Assembly: GCF_002154335.2 (NCBI RefSeq)
Contig: NZ_MTPX02000019.1
Span: 1-64,000, forward strand
Source: Actinomyces ruminis
Lineage (GTDB): Bacteria > Actinomycetota > Actinomycetes > Actinomycetales > Actinomycetaceae
Length of the DNA stretch: 64,000 nucleotides
Direction of reading: 5' to 3'
Shown piece after piece: positions 63,900-64,000 of the stretch (positions are counted from its first letter, which is position 1; each line of letters begins with the position of its first letter). The notes under the pieces were generated by a model. The model worked only from the letters and a program-made list of their open reading frames with translations. It had not been told where the DNA came from and searched no databases. Both the position numbers and the translations under genes were made by a program.

Positions 63900-64000
63900 T
63901 TTGGACCCCTTACGTCGGTTTGGACCCCTTACGTCGGTTTGGACCCCTTACGTCGGTTTGGACCCCTTACGTCGGTTTGGACCCCTTACGTCGGTTTGGA
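63900..64000. repeat. Tandem array of TTTGGACCCCTTACGTCGG, running off the window
   Basis: Five complete, identical 19-bp units start at 63900, 63919, 63938, 63957 and 63976, and a sixth begins at 63995. No spacers separate them, so this is not a CRISPR array. The preceding flank is shared with the array at 38126. Confidence 0.85.

Larger units (their letters stand above)
63442..64000. other. Repeat-rich terminal region
   Basis: I find no supported gene. Two members of the 19-bp repeat family occur here (63484-63507 and 63900-64000). The window ends within the array, so its full length is unknown. The flank at 63877-63899 (CATAGACGCTG...CCCCGAG) matches that of the array at 38126. Confidence 0.6.

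Noticed and set aside
63900-64000. CRISPR array
   Set aside because: Units of 19 bp are directly abutted with no unique spacers, and no cas genes are present.

Overview
The window is high-GC actinobacterial chromosome, most like Actinomycetaceae (Actinomyces or a close relative). I infer this from the base composition, frequent GTG starts, a CsoR copper operon with a C-H-C ligand set, a DtxR/IdeR-type iron box and a YwiC-like protein. No rRNA, tRNA, transposase, CRISPR array or prophage module was found by eye.

Layout. 0-10 kb is mostly housekeeping or hypothetical: a DUF559 protein, YwiC-like protein, HisC/Pat aminotransferase, small PF04020 membrane protein, a three-gene cassette (WXG100-sized helical protein, helical partner, GHSQG hydrolase), a membrane protein, a GNAT remnant, purB and a proline-rich tail-anchored protein. 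10.5-13.9 kb is a csoR-copZ-copA copper operon with a CsoR operator. 14-38 kb is a large carbohydrate locus: two Gfo/Idh/MocA oxidoreductases, an FAD flavoprotein, an SDR, a TIM-barrel isomerase/epimerase, a PmoA/DUF6807 protein, an unassigned 586-aa protein, two complete ABC importers with lipoprotein binding proteins, ThuA, a D-2-hydroxyacid dehydrogenase, DUF624, DUF2264, a heparinase II/III-type lyase and a DeoR-HTH/LacI-sensor regulator. 38.8-50.6 kb holds a kinase-like/MprF-type flippase fusion, small membrane proteins, a NarL-type two-component system followed by a possible 23-aa peptide, a DUF2079 protein, an NfeD-flotillin pair, a DsbA-like protein and a ROK glucokinase. 51.5-57.4 kb has a sugar O-acetyltransferase and an iron-siderophore uptake operon (binding protein, two permeases, ATPase, siderophore-interacting reductase). 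57.6-62.8 kb is an unsaturated-uronate operon (MFS, GH105, kduI, kduD) with an IclR regulator. A methyltransferase and a repeat array end the window.

How the genes fit. The 14-38 kb and 57.6-62.8 kb loci both point to breakdown of uronate-containing glycans such as glycosaminoglycan or pectin fragments. Lyases and GH105 would give unsaturated uronic acid, and KduI/KduD would convert it to 2-keto-3-deoxygluconate. The redox enzymes (Gfo/Idh, FAD, SDR, ThuA, PmoA) suggest an additional oxidative, keto-sugar type route.

Two things dominate interpretation. At least 21 single-base deletions interrupt otherwise intact genes, including purB and copA. Restoring one base at each gives whole-codon proteins, so these are probably sequence or assembly errors rather than decay. 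I annotate such genes as single full-length CDS and give the approximate break point. Second, the intergenic regions carry unusual repeats: a 19-bp-period TTTGGACC family at four loci and a pair of 122-bp inverted-repeat elements.
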